A stretch of DNA of 64,000 nt, taken from contig CAUYUJ010000969.1 of assembly GCA_963575745.1 (NCBI GenBank), forward strand, positions 127,954-191,953, given 5' to 3'. Made by a program: the position numbers and the translations under genes. The notes under the pieces are model-generated. The model was not told where the DNA came from and ran no database searches. It saw only the letters and a program-made list of their open reading frames with translations. This document shows, one piece after another, positions 21,136 through 33,620 of this stretch. Source of the DNA: Prorocentrum cordatum (Eukaryota > Sar > Dinophyceae > Prorocentrales > Prorocentraceae). Each line of letters begins with the position of its first letter. The stretch's first letter is position 1.

Positions 21136-21170
21136 TGACCACATATGCGTCACATACACATATGTGGTCA
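21136..21170. repeat. adjacent hairpin with 12-nt arms
   Basis: TGACCACATATG (21136-21147) and CATATGTGGTCA (21159-21170) pair perfectly around an 11-nt loop, three bases after the 53-nt palindrome. Confidence 0.9.
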
Positions 21171-21439
21171 CGGGGATCACGTGTTTGGCTGTCGCTCGTG
21201 CGAGATCCAACAGCATCGAGCCGGGAGACCAGACCGAACGGAAACGGACATCGAATCCGGCTGCATCGGCACGAAGTCGGAACCGAATCGCCTCGGCCGC
21301 GCCGGGATGCATCTCAGCGCCATGCAGGCATCGGGCCGCCTCGGCTCGTCGATCCGTCGAAATCGGATCCGATCTGGCCAGCCGATCGGTCGGGCCGAAC
21401 TGGACCTTGCCAGCGTCGTCGTCTCCTGCTCCCGGTCTG

Positions 21440-21715
21440 CGGCTGCCTTTCCCCTCCTCCTCCCCCTCCCCTCCCTCCCTTCTCCCCTCCTCTCCCTCCC
21501 CTCCCCCCCCCTCCCCTCCCTCCCCTCCTCCCCCTCCCTTTCCCCTCCTCCCCCTCTCCCTCCCCTCCTCCCCCATCCCTTTCCCCTCCTCCCCCTCCTC
21601 CTCTCCCTCCCCTCCTCCCGCCCTCCCTCCCCTCCCCCTCCCTGTCCCCTCCTCCTCTCCCTCCCCTCCTTTCCCCTCCTCCCCTCCTCCTCTCCCTCCC
21701 CTCCTCGTCCTCGTC
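21440..21715 (+). repeat. CCCCT/CCT pyrimidine tract
   Basis: About 275 bases, almost entirely pyrimidine, in units of CTCCCTCCCCTCCT. Pro/Ser/Leu frames crossing it are artefacts. Confidence 0.9.
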
Positions 21716-21867
21716 CTGTGCCAGGGGCCCGCTCAAGGAGCCGGCCGCCCAAGGGGCACGGAGGGCGCGGGCGGCCTGCTCGGCCAGAGCGCCCGCGATC
21801 TTCCACGCGTCGGGGCCTGCTGCCGCACCCGCACGGCCCTCCCACCCGCTGCTCCTGCACACCCGCC

Positions 21868-21936
21868 GCCTCCTCCTCCTCCTCCTCCTCCTCTCCTCCT
21901 CCTCCTCCTCCTCCTCCTCCTCCCTCATCCTCCTCC

Positions 21937-22009
<73 letters not shown>

Positions 22010-22048
22010 CATCCTCATCCTCATCCTCCTCCTCCCTCCTCCTCCTCC

Positions 22049-22079
<31 letters not shown>

Positions 22080-22216
22080 CATCCTCATCCTCATCCTCAT
22101 CCTCATCCTCATCCTCATCATCATCATTAACATCATCATCATCATCAGCATCATCAGCATCATCATCACCCTCATAACCCTGATCATCATCGTCATCATC
22201 ATCAGCATCATCATTG

Positions 22217-22274
<58 letters not shown>

Positions 22275-22551
22275 AATCAGCATCACCATCATCCTCATCA
22301 TCATGTTCATCATCATCGTAATAATCCTCGTCATCATATTCATCATCATCACTATCATCCTCATCATCATCATCATCATCATTATCATCATCAGCATCAT
22401 CATGTTCAGCATCATCACCACCATCAGCATCATCATCATGAGCATCATCATCATCCTTATCAGAATAATCCCCTCATCGTCGGCGTCGTCGTCGCCGTCA
22501 TCATCATCAGCAGCATCAGTATCATCATCATCAGCATCAGCATCATCATTG

Positions 22552-22590
<39 letters not shown>

Positions 22591-22592
22591 CT

Positions 22593-22623
<31 letters not shown>

Positions 22624-22778
22624 GCATCCTCCTCATCATCATCAGCATCATCAACAGCATCATCCTCATCAGCATCATCATCCTCATCATCAGCAGCATC
22701 ATCATCATCGTCATCATCATCAGCAGCAGCATCATCCTCATCAGCAGCATCCCCTCATCGTCGGCGTCAACGTCGCCG

Positions 22779-22811
<33 letters not shown>

Positions 22812-23189
22812 GTATCATGATCATCAGCATCATCATCAGCAGCATCATTATCCTCATCAGCATCAGCAGCATCATCATCAGCATCATCAACATCAACGTC
22901 ATCGTCATCAGCAGAAATTGCATCATCATCGGCAGCAGCAGCATCACTATCATCATCACAAGCATCATCACCACCACCACAACACCACCATAATTATCAT
23001 CATGATCACCCTAATCAGCATCATCATCACTAGCAGCAGATCATCCTATTCATCATCATCGTCATCATCACCGTAAGCATCGTCACCGACATCATCATCA
23101 TCAGCAGCATCATCACATTCGTCGTCATCACAATCATAATCAGCAGCATCATCATCATCAGCATCATCATCACCATCACCCGCATCACT

Positions 23190-23245
<56 letters not shown>

Positions 23246-23765
23246 TATCATCATCCTCAACAGCATTACCATGATAATCGTCATCATCATGTTCAGCATC
23301 ATCATCATCATCAGCATCCTCATCATCATCCTCATCAGCATCATCCCCTCATCGTCGGCGTCGTCGTCATCATCATCATCATGAGCATGATCATCATCAT
23401 CAGCATCAGCAGCATCATCATCCCCATCAGCACCAGCATCATCATCAACATCAACGTCGTCATCATTATAAGTTGCGTCATCATCATCATCAGCAGCAGC
23501 ATCACTATCATCATCACAAACATAACCACCACCAGCACACCACAAACATCATTATCATCATGATCATCATCATCAGCATCAGCATCAGCATCATCATTAC
23601 CAGCAGCAGCAACATCATCATCATCACCAGCACCGTCATCATCGTCATCACCGTCAGCATCGTCATCGACATTATCATCATCAGCAGCAGCATCATCACA
23701 TTCGTCGTCATCAAAATCATCATCAGCAGCAGCATCATCAGCATCATCATCACCATCACCATCAC

Positions 23766-23800
<35 letters not shown>

Positions 23801-23935
23801 GCGTAATCAGCGTCGTCGTCATTATCATCCTCATCATCATCAGAAGCATCACCATCACTACCACACCAACACCATCATCACGATGATCATGATCATCCTC
23901 ATCAGCATCATCATCATCATCATCAGCAAGCATAG
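21868..23935 (+). repeat. (CCT)n then (ATC)n array with higher-order structure
   Basis: About 2 kb of ATC trinucleotides. The interruption CCCCTCATCGTCGGCGTC recurs at 22470, 22751 and 23345. The markers GCAGCATCACTATCATCATC (22938, 23506) and ACATTCGTCGTCATCA (23115, 23699) show that about 22750-23340 and 23345-23930 are two copies of a ~590-bp higher-order unit. Confidence 0.9.
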
Positions 23936-24252
23936 TCAAAACACAATCGCTTCAACTGGAAACACAGCAAAGGGCAAACTGCGTGCCCACAACGAAGTTC
24001 CCACAGTCAAAACGCAATCGTTCGACACTCAAAACGCAAGTATGCAATGGGCCCGGGTTTGGGTGCAATTTGCGACCTCGATCGGCCCCCCCCCTGGGTC
24101 TCTTCAGTTCCAGGGACATCCATGAACAGGCATGGCACTCAAGTATTAGCTACAAAGTCAGCTAAAGCATGGCCATCACCATCCAAATCGACACCATCAT
24201 CATCACGACTCTCATCATCACCTCGATCACCCATGTACCCCGATCGCCACCG

Positions 24253-24255
<3 letters not shown>
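23934..24255 (+). repeat. duplicated ~320-bp unit, copy 1, with ATC tail
   Basis: Unit runs from AAACACAATCGCTTCAACTG to CACCCATGTACCCCGATCGC and leads straight into (ATC)n. Over 90% identical to 24817-25135 by eye. No coding signal. Confidence 0.9.
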
Positions 24256-24288
<33 letters not shown>

Positions 24289-24600
24289 GCATCATCATCA
24301 TCAGCAGCAGCAGCATCATAACCATCATTATCAGCATCACCATCAGAATCATCATCAGCAGCAGCAGCAGTATCATAATTGTCACCATCATCATCATGGT
24401 CATCAGCCGCATCAGCATCATCAACAACAACATCATCATCAGCATCATCATCGGCATCGTCATCATAGTCAGCATTTTCATGATCGGCATCGTCATCACC
24501 CTCATCATCATCGTCAACATCATCATCATTATCATCATCAGCATCATCAGCGTCACCAATACCATAACGATCACCATCACCATCACCATCATCATCAAAG
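24256..24600 (+). repeat. (ATC)n array
   Basis: Imperfect ATC repeat following copy 1 of the ~320-bp unit. Confidence 0.9.
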
Positions 24601-24816
24601 ATACGTTTGGACACAACGGGCGAGGATATTAGAGCATAGGACCCGATATTAGATAATCAAGACGAAAAGATATCGGGATCGGCGATACTCAAATCAGGTT
24701 TGACTGATGGTTGTCCGCCGAACGCCCCTCCCAAACTTTGGTTTTCAGGGGAAACAAAGGGTACACGGTATACCGGTATTCGTAGGCAACCCTTCGTATT
24801 CACGCCACAAGAAGCA
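24601..24816. other. unique spacer between the duplicated units
   Basis: Contains GATATT-rich sequence and AAACTTTGGTTTTCAGGGGA near 24740. No gene or repeat recognised. Confidence 0.5.
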
Positions 24817-25135
24817 CAGTTAAAACACAATCGCTTCAACTGGAAACACAGCAAAGGGCAAACTGCGTGCCCACAACGAAGTTCCCACAGTCAAAACGCA
24901 ATCGTTCGACACTCAAAACGCAAGTATGCCATGGGCCCGGGTTTAGGTGCAATTTGTGACCTCGATCCGCCCACCCCCCCAAGGTCTCTTCAGTTCCAGG
25001 GACATCCATGAACAGACATGGCACTCAAGTAATAGGTACAAAATCAGCGAAAGCATGGCCATCACCATCCAAATCGGCACCGTCATAACGACTCCCATCA
25101 TCAGCTCGATCACCCATGTACCCCGATCGCCACCG
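24817..25135 (+). repeat. duplicated ~320-bp unit, copy 2, with ATC tail
   Basis: Direct repeat of 23934-24255 at a distance of 883 bp, again followed by (ATC)n. Confidence 0.9.
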
Positions 25136-25169
25136 TATCATCATCATCAGCAGCAGCATCATCATCCCT

Positions 25170-25253
<84 letters not shown>

Positions 25254-25299
25254 GTCATCGTCATCGTCATCGTCAGCGTCAGCGTCGTCATCGTCATCG

Positions 25300-25340
<41 letters not shown>

Positions 25341-25384
25341 GTTATCACCACCACCAGCCGCATCATCACATGATTCGCCCCACG

Positions 25385-25419
<35 letters not shown>

Positions 25420-25625
25420 TTCACAATCACCCTCATCATCCTGCTGGTGCATTTGCTCGAACATCTTCATCAGACCTCACTCTAACCATCCTCCCCCGAA
25501 CAGCTCCTCCTGCTCCTCCTTTCTCCCCCACCCACCCACCCATATCCCACCACACATACACACACACACACATCCACCTCCTCCTCCTCCTCCTCCTCCT
25601 CATCATCATCATACCCATGTTCCTC
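25136..25625 (+). repeat. (ATC)n with (CA)n and (CCT)n patches
   Basis: ATC array to about 25440, then a mixed pyrimidine/CACA region ending in CCT/ATC. Confidence 0.9.
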
Positions 25626-25759
25626 CAGTTCTTCGTCCTCCATCTCTTACTTGCCCTCATAGATAATTACCCCGTTCCGCACCACCAGCCATGTCGGTAG
25701 GGTGGGCGATGCGGTTTGCCTGGTACTTCCTCACCAAATACGACTCGGAAGATTGGAAA

Positions 25760-26395
25760 CCCCATCGGCTACAAGGATGGAGGACGGCACGTTGCCGCAA
25801 TGGAGTTCTCGCCTGAGCAACGCGTACATTCGTCTTAAACGCTTTCAACTGCTACAAATGTGAGGGTCCCTCCTTAGCGCCACGCACATACGCCACGAAA
25901 AGCTGAAACAGCCACAATGATGGAGGGTCGTATGTACATGCCCAGAATAAGGTTATCGCATAGCACCGCGTAAAAGAACCTCCTAAAAGCTAGCCATAAC
26001 TACCAGGATGAAGAGCAATACGCTTTCAAAATGTGGTTCTCGCCATAGCGCTGTGAACACCCAGCTCAAAAACTTGCGACAGTTACACGGATGGAAGACT
26101 GCTCCGTCCTCAGAATGGGGCTCTTGCGTGAGACTTCCTCTACACGAACTGCCAGAAGCGTGCACTTGTGTAGCAACTGCACATAAGGAGGCCGGCTCTT
26201 TTTTTTAAACGTGGCTATCGCTCAGGATCTCCTCAAGCTGAACAACCATACGTGCAAGACATGCGCAGCAGTTACAAGGACGGTGGACGGTTCATTTTCA
26301 AAACGGGGCTATCGCTGAACACCTCGCCTGACTTTCTGACCTGGCCTGATCGCCTTCCTTTTCAATACGGTGCCCTCGCCTGAGCGTAGAGACTG
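25760..26395 (+). repeat. ~81-bp degenerate minisatellite, about eight copies
   Basis: The core AATGG.GTTCTCGCCTGAGC is recognisable at about 25806, 25867, 25952, 26037, 26121, 26214, 26308 and 26372, spaced 60-95 bp. Units also share CTACAAGGATGGAGGACGG. Related to the arrays at 4411-4740 and 7139-7430. Confidence 0.7.
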
Positions 26396-26439
26396 ATGTG
26401 GAGGAGGCCCGGGATGGGAGGGCTCCTCCATCCTCCCTC

Positions 26440-26527
26440 CTCACTCCTCCTCCTCCTCCTCCTCCTCCTCCTCCTCCTCTTCCTCCTCCTCCCCCTCCTC
26501 GTCTCCCACCTCCTCCTCCACCGCCAC

Positions 26528-26568
<41 letters not shown>

Positions 26569-27584
26569 GCATCAGCATCATCATTATCATCATCGTCGTC
26601 GCCGTCATCATCTTCGTCATCATCATCATCAGCATCATCATCATCAGCAGCATCATCATCATCAACATCGTCATCTTCATCACCATCATCATCGCCATCA
26701 TCAGCATCACCATCATCATCATCATCATCATCATCATCAGCATCATCATATTCATCATCGTCATCCTGGTCAGCATCAGCATCAACATCATCATCATCAG
26801 CATGATCACGCTCATTATCATCAGCAACCACCACCACCGTCATCAGCATCAGCATCAGCATCAGCATCATCATCATCATCATCATCAGCATCATCAGCAT
26901 CAGCATCAGCATCAGCATCATCGACATCATCAGTATCATCATCATCAGCAGCAGCAGCGAGCACAGCAGCAGAAGCAGCAGCAGCAGCATTAACATCATC
27001 ATCATCATCAGCAGCATCGCCATCATCACCAGCATTATCATCATCAGCAGCAGCAGCATCAGCATCAGAATCATTATCAGCATCATCAGCATCAGCATCG
27101 TCAACATCATCAGCATCATCAGCATCATCATCATCATCAGCAGCATCAGTATCAGCATCAGTATCATCGTCGTCGTCATGGTCAGCATCATCATCACCCT
27201 CATCATCATCAGCATCGTCATCAGTTGCATCAGCATCATCAGCAGCATCGCCATCCTCAGCATCATCATCATCATCATCGTCGTCAGCATCAGCATCAGC
27301 ATCATTCTCCTCATCATCATCGTCATCACAATTATCGTTGTCATCTGCATCATCATCAGCATCACCATCAGCATCATTATCATCATCAGCATCATCAGAT
27401 TCATCCTGATCCTCATCATCATCATTACCAGCATCATCAGCATAATCATCCTAATCATTCTCATCATCAGCATCGTTATCCTCATTACCATCATCATCAT
27501 CAGCAGCATCATCAGCAGCATCATCATCATCGTCATGATCAGCTTCGCCATCATCATCAGCAGCATCATCATCAGCAGCATCGC

Positions 27585-27624
<40 letters not shown>

Positions 27625-27914
27625 GCTATCAGCAACATCATGATCATCATCATCATCATCATCATCATCATCGTCGTCATCATCAGCATCAGCACCATCA
27701 TTATCATCGGCATCATCATCATCATCGTCATCTGCATCATCATCGTCATCGTCATCATCATCATCGCCGTCATCATCAGCATCATCATGACCATCAGCGT
27801 CATCATCAGCATCACCCTATCATCCTCATCATCATCATCATCATCATCATAATCATCATCGCCCTCATCATCATTATCGTCGTCATCGGCATCGTCATCA
27901 TCATCATCCTCAGC

Positions 27915-27968
<54 letters not shown>

Positions 27969-28005
27969 GTCATCATCGTCATAATCATCGTCATCATCAT
28001 CCCAG
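26440..28005 (+). repeat. (CCT)n then (ATC)n array, 1.5 kb
   Basis: Imperfect ATC with CAGCAG patches (26940-27070). Long Asp-, Met-, Ser-, His- and Ile-only frames on both strands are artefacts. Confidence 0.95.
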
Positions 28006-28139
28006 TGTGCCCTACCAAGGGGCGCGCCCTCCGCGCCGCATGCGGGGCGGCGGCCTGCGCCCCCGCCCCTCATCGACCTCAGGGCGGCCAAGATCTCCTG
28101 CTGGCGGGACAGGCCGGCGAAGGGAGAAGGACGAGAGAG

Positions 28140-28370
28140 AAGGAGGAGGAGGACGAGGGGGAGGAAGAGGGGGAGGAGGAGGAGGAGAAGGAGGAGGAGG
28201 AGGAGGCGGAGGAGAAGGAGGAGAGGAGGAGACAGAGGGGAGGAGGAGGAGGAGGCAGGAGGTGGAGGAGGAAAGAGGGAGGAGGAGGGAGGAGGGAGGA
28301 GGAGGAGGAGGATGAGGATGAGGAGGAGGACGACGAGGAGGAGGAGGACGACGAGGAGGAGGAAGAGGGA
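28140..28370 (+). repeat. GGA homopurine tract
   Basis: Follows the ATC array after about 130 GC-rich bases. Changes to GACGAGGAGGAGG at its 3' end. Confidence 0.9.
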
Positions 28371-28399
28371 GACGAAAAACGTATGCGCGACGGGCACAC

Positions 28400-29070
28400 A
28401 CATCCCCCAACCGCACTGCGGCGGCGGGGCCCACGCCCACAAGCACACCAAAACAGGACAGGGTCCTCGGCCCCTCGAGTTCGAGCAGGGAGCCCCTCGG
28501 CACACTCGGCCCTCGTGCGCGAAGGAGAGGAGGAGGATGAGGAGGAGGAGGAGGAGGGCCTTTCCTCGGCACATACAATCAGAACGTTGAAATACGGACC
28601 ACGTTCTCTGGTTCCCAAGCCATTCCTCAGATCTGGGTCGGGAAATCTGTTCGTTTCCGAGGCTCGCCGTGACCAGAAAGGCTCCTGCGTTCCTTACTCA
28701 GGGCTCCGCATGGTAGCACGACGACTGCAAATTCCAAAAACCATTCAATGAGCGCTGGGTGAGAAAGCTTCATGTAGGAGGACAGGCGGAGCGTGCCCCC
28801 TGCTCGACCAGATCCTGGTCTTGCTTCGCACTGTGTGAACAAAAACTCACCAAAGCCCGGGGAAAGAGGGTTAATCTCCCCCCTCCCCCTCGACAAATGT
28901 TAGCTATAAGCACTGATCACCCCTATTCCCTGACACCGGGTCGATTTCAGCCAGCCCTTACCGCGCATTCATTGTTTAACGCATGGAATGGCAGAGGCTG
29001 TTTCTGCTACATCCACTGGGACTTGGGGAAGTATGTTAGCCAGCGTGGACCCCCAACAGAGTGTTTCTAG
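28400..29070. other. no gene recognised
   Basis: Mixed-composition sequence with only short chance frames. Confidence 0.4.
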
Positions 29071-29074
29071 CATA

Positions 29075-29330
29075 GGATGTTGCACAATGCATGATGTTCA
29101 GTCTATGTGGTGCATTCTACGTTGTGCAATATATGTTGTGCAACCTATGTTGTGCACAACAGATGCGATACAATCGACGTGGTGCAGCAAATGTGGTGCA
29201 ACCTGTGTTGCGCAGTCTGCGTGGTGCAATATCTGCGGTGCAACATGCGTTGTCCAATCTATGCCGTGCAATATACGTGGTGCAATGTACGTTGTGGAAC
29301 ATGTGTGTTCACAACCTACGGTGCGACATC
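29075..29330 (+). repeat. 15-bp minisatellite, about 16 copies
   Basis: Consensus TATGTTGTGCAACCT with many substitutions (CGTGGTGCAATAT, CGTTGTGCAATAT). The 15-bp period keeps frames open, giving a Val/Gln/Cys-rich five-residue repeat. Confidence 0.85.
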
Positions 29331-29404
29331 TGTATACATATATATATGTATATATACACCTATACGACCACCCTTCGGGTGATAAGGAAGTTCGGGGGGG
29401 AGGA

Positions 29405-29620
29405 ACCAACGTCTCACTCGATCGGTCTCACTATCGATCTCACTATCGATATCACTATCGATCTCACTATCGGTCTCGCTCGATCGATCGATATCGATCG
29501 ATCTCAAAATTGATCTCACCCGATCTGTTTCATTCGAACGATCTCACAATCGACCTGACTGTCGATCTCGCTATCGATCTCACTATCGATCTCACTATCG
29601 ATCTCACATTCGGTCTAACT
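29405..29620 (+). repeat. 12-bp (GATCTCACTATC)n array
   Basis: Tandem copies of CTCACTATCGAT with variants. Encodes an Ile-Asp-Leu-Thr tetrapeptide repeat by chance. Confidence 0.9.
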
Positions 29621-29674
29621 ACATCAGCATCTCATCACCATGATCATGAACAATATCATCAACATCGTCAGCAT

Positions 29675-29709
29675 CGGGACATCATCATCATCATCATCAG
29701 CATCATCAG

Positions 29710-29751
<42 letters not shown>

Positions 29752-29755
29752 TATT

Positions 29756-29820
<65 letters not shown>

Positions 29821-30267
29821 TAGCAACATCATGATCATCATCATCATCATCATCATCATGATCATCATCATCATGATCATCGAAACACCATCATCATCGT
29901 CACCATCATCATCAGCATCATCAGCATCATCATCGGGACACCATCATCATCATCATCATCATCATCAGCATCATCATCAGCATCATCATCATCATCATCG
30001 TCACCATCATTGGGCCACCATCATCAAAATCATCATCATCATCACCTCATCATCATCCTCATCATCAACATCATCATCATCGGGGCACCATCATCGTCAT
30101 CATCATCATTATCATCATCATCGGGACACCATGATCATCACCATCATCATCAACAGCATCATCATCAACCTCATGATCATCATCATCACCATCGGGACAC
30201 CATCATCGTCCTCATCACCATAATCATTGAATCATCTGATCATCATCAACATCAACATCATCATCAA

Positions 30268-30302
<35 letters not shown>

Positions 30303-30460
30303 CCGGGGCACCATCATTATTACCACCATCACCATCATCATCAGCATCATCATCGTCAACATCATCAACATCATCATCATCAGCAACATCAACATCATCA
30401 ACATCATCATCGGGGCACCATCATCATCACCACCATCACCATCACCATCAACATCGTCAA

Positions 30461-30493
<33 letters not shown>

Positions 30494-30690
30494 GATCATT
30501 ATCATCATCGGGACACCACCATCATCATCAACATCAGCATCATCAACATTATCATCATCGTCAACATCATCAGCATCATCATCAGCAGCATCATCATCAT
30601 CGGGACACCGACGGGACACCGGCGGGACACCGGCGGGACACCGCGCGCCACCGGCCCCCGAGCGGGACACCGGCGGGACACCGCGGGGCA
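29675..30690 (+). repeat. (ATC)n array with embedded CGGGACACC blocks
   Basis: The ATC array is interrupted about every 40-115 bp by ATCGGGACACCATC (29930, 30079, 30121, 30191, 30303, 30407, 30510). At its 3' end (30600-30690) it degenerates into pure CGGGACACCGG tandem units. Confidence 0.9.
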
Positions 30691-30913
30691 CCGGTTGCCG
30701 GAAGGGAGACTTTTGGTCCGGCCGCGCCTCAGCTACAGGAGACTTATTTCTCGCCCGCCCGCGCAGCTTCGCCTCGCCCGCACGCACGGCACGCGCGAAC
30801 ACTAAACCGAAACCGATTTCCCGGTAGGGGGGCTCTCCGTTCAACATCGATCTCACGCCCTCACCTCCGACGTCAATATATATATATATACACACACATA
30901 TACATATATACAC

Positions 30914-30956
30914 ACTAGAACCATCGCGCGCGCTTCGCGCGCGCTCAAGTTCTAGT
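30914..30956. other. hairpin with GCGCGC stem and TTCG loop
   Basis: ACTAGAAC...GCGCGCGC-TTCG-CGCGCGC...GTTCTAGT. Follows a TATATA/CACACA run at 30877-30914. Possible transcript end or recombination structure; function unknown. Confidence 0.6.
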
Positions 30957-30959
30957 TAG

Positions 30960-31660
30960 GATTGACAAGTTATCGCATTGGATCTCAATTATTGAAGTGC
31001 CTAGTGCATCGAACGACCTTCTCGGAGTCCCTGCGCAAGCCTCGGAAGCGTATGGAAGGGGAAATGCGGAGTCCACACAATCAAAAAATTCCTTGAGGTG
31101 TTCGACGATTTGGGGCCCTCGAAGGCTTCCTGGGATCTTTCTTCGTTGGTGAGGGGGCCTTGATTATGGTCGGTTGTGCAAAAATAAGCAGGGGGTAAGT
31201 TTGGAAATGAAGGAAATTCCAAGAATCCCCTTTTTTCAAACGTACCCCCTGAACGTCATTGCTCCGTTCGACCCTACGCCATTGCTCCGTATCCCTGAGT
31301 CGCAAGCTTGTTTTGAACATTCTGGTTGCGGACCATGAGATTTTATATGCTTTCGGGACACTCTCTGAAATACTTAAGAAACATAAAATGTTTGAAAGAT
31401 TTCGGCATGCGCGCGCGCGACGACGCGCGCGTGCGCACTTCGTCCCATTGTTTGCAACGGAGTCTTGGAAAACTCTGATTCTGATAAATGAATGCGCGCA
31501 TTATGCTTTTGCAGAAGAGGAGGGGGGCGGATACTCGCCTGCCTGGGATGGTAGGAACTCATGTCCAAGATGGACAATGGTGCGGAATCATGCAATTTGC
31601 AACACGACAAGGTGAACCGTTAATTCCAGGGGGGTAGATCCTAACACAAGGAGAATCTAC
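30960..31660. other. unique sequence, no gene recognised
   Basis: Moderately AT-rich. A GCGCGCGCGACGACGCGCGCG inverted tract lies at 31408-31430. Frames are short on both strands. Confidence 0.4.
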
Positions 31661-31671
31661 GTGGTGCGCAA

Positions 31672-31890
31672 GTTATGCATTGACGAGACGGCGACGGGGC
31701 GGCAGCGGCGACACCGTAGCCGCCAGATCGCCAGACCAGCCCAGACGACGGGCGGCGACGAGGCGGCGACGGGGCGGCGACGGCGACACCGTAGCCGAGA
31801 GATCGCCAGAACGGCCCAGACGACGGGCGGCGACGAGGCGGCGACCGGGCGGCGGCGGCGACAACATAGCTGCCAGACTGCCACACCAGC
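31672..31890. repeat. 75-bp tandem repeat, three copies
   Basis: The marker ACACCGTAGC (ACAACATAGC in the last copy) is at 31711, 31786 and 31861, exactly 75 bp apart. Because 75 is divisible by three, a 25-residue repeat could be read on either strand, but no wider coding context supports it. Confidence 0.9.
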
Positions 31891-32389
31891 CCAGTTCCTT
31901 AGAACAGAGATGAAAAGCCTTAAGTGCAAGCGCACAGAATTTGGAGAATACAAAGATGATCGTGGCACGCCTGATAAGAATAACAACAGTAGTGATGATC
32001 GTATGTGGTTTGGCGAGTTCGTGATTCCATCCCCCTTCTTCCCCTTCGGGGAGGAGTTTACCTCTCCGCAAACTCCCCCCCTGGACACCCCACCGCGACC
32101 CACTCGGGGGTCCAAGATGGTCAAACATGGGTCCAAGATAATCCCAGATATTCCTAGATGTTCTTCAACATGGCACAAAAGAGCCCAAGATGGTTGAATA
32201 CATCCTCCACAACGCTTCGTGGAGCCTTCACAACTGCCCCAGGACGGCTCCAAGTGGCCAGTGAGCCTCCGACGGATACCCCCGAGACGCCAAAATCTGT
32301 CGAAACCGAATGCTGTCCAATGATAATTGCATGGTTGCCTTTCTGCTTCCTCCCCTAGAGAGGCGCCCATGATGGTTCCAAAACGGCCC

Positions 32390-33620
32390 CGAAGACCCAC
32401 AGCAGCGCCCCAAGAGGCCCCCAAGAGACGATGTGCCAGGATCCGACGTGGGAGCCCTACTTAATTCCGAGCCTCGTTTTGCGATGTTCCCGCCAAGATG
32501 GCCCTACGGGCGGCCCACAAGGCCTCGAAGAGGACCCCCCAAGAGAGACCCACAGGCTCCCAAAAAGTGCCACGACAAAAAACTCGAACATGGCTCCAAG
32601 AAGCCTCCAAGAGGCCCCCCGATATGTGTTACATCCATCATCGTTGACCTGTGTGCTTCATTGCGTGTTGATCGATTCCCTTCCTCCTGGCAGCTCGCCC
32701 GGCCATCGCTTCGGGGTGGGCTGGCGGGGATGCGCGAAGCGTCAAGAGTACGGCGGGCCCTTCCGCGGGCCCTGAGCCGTGTTCCAAGCTATGAAGGGTT
32801 TGGATTGCTAGCCGATGAGCTAGCTCTGATTGGTGGCGGGGGGAGGGGGCTCGCGCGTCCCCACCAGCTCGGTGCGTTTCTTCAAACAGGCTTGCCCTAT
32901 AGGATTCCCGGCTCATCATAAGCAATTGGTTTTCGGGGCCACCCCTCCTTTTTCCAGCCCCCCCCCCTTGTCCAATGGCATCCCCCCGTTTTGTCCAATG
33001 GCACTTGCTTGCTTGCTCTTGCGTGTTTGCTCTCGCTTGCTTGCTCTTGCTTGTCCTTGCTTGCTTGGACTTGATCGCTGGCCCTGTCTTGCTTGTTATT
33101 GCTCGCCTGCGTTTGCTTTCTTCCGTGTGCTTGCTTGCGTTTGCTTGAGTTTGCTCCTCCAGTCCTCCTCCCGTCCTGCTTATGTCCTCCTTTAGTCCTC
33201 ATCCCATCCTCCTCTCGTCCTTCCCAGGTCCTCGTATCTATTTGGAGTCAACGCTGGCTGATACCCGTTGTTCCGCCTCAACATGGATTCGAGACGACCC
33301 CGGATGGCCACAAGACGGCGAACGACGGTCCAGGCTGGCCCCAAGACTGCCCCAGATGGCCCGAAGACTGTCCTCGAGGCCCCAAAGACGGCCAAATAAG
33401 GCTCTAACAAGACGCCCCAGAGGGCCTCCAGAGGCCAAAACCGTTCAAAAACCGAAAGGTTTCTGCACGACTGCTACACGTCAGCTCATCGGCCTCCACG
33501 GCGCCCAAGACGGCCCAATAAGCCTCCAAGGGGCCCCAGACGGCCCAAGACGTCCCTCAGACGGCCCTCCAGCCCCCAAGAGGGGCACAAGATGCCCTCA
33601 CACGGCTAAGCGATCGGTGC
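32390..33620. repeat. dispersed CCCAAGA-type minisatellites and a CTTG array
   Basis: GGCCCCCAAGA units occur at 32390-32620 and AAGACGGCCC units at 33290-33600. Between them is (CTTGCTTG)n at 33000-33150. The intervening 32.6-32.95 kb is GC-rich without gene evidence. Confidence 0.65.

Noticed and set aside
21145-23076. 643-codon plus frame
   Set aside because: Runs through CCT and ATC arrays, which cannot form stops in that frame; composition is single-residue runs.
26298-28574. 758-codon minus frame of Asp, Met and Leu runs
   Set aside because: Antisense reading of ATC and GGA arrays.
31661-32197. 178-codon plus frame over the 75-bp repeat as a repeat protein
   Set aside because: Equally open on the minus strand, Arg/Ala-rich, and followed by sequence without coding character.
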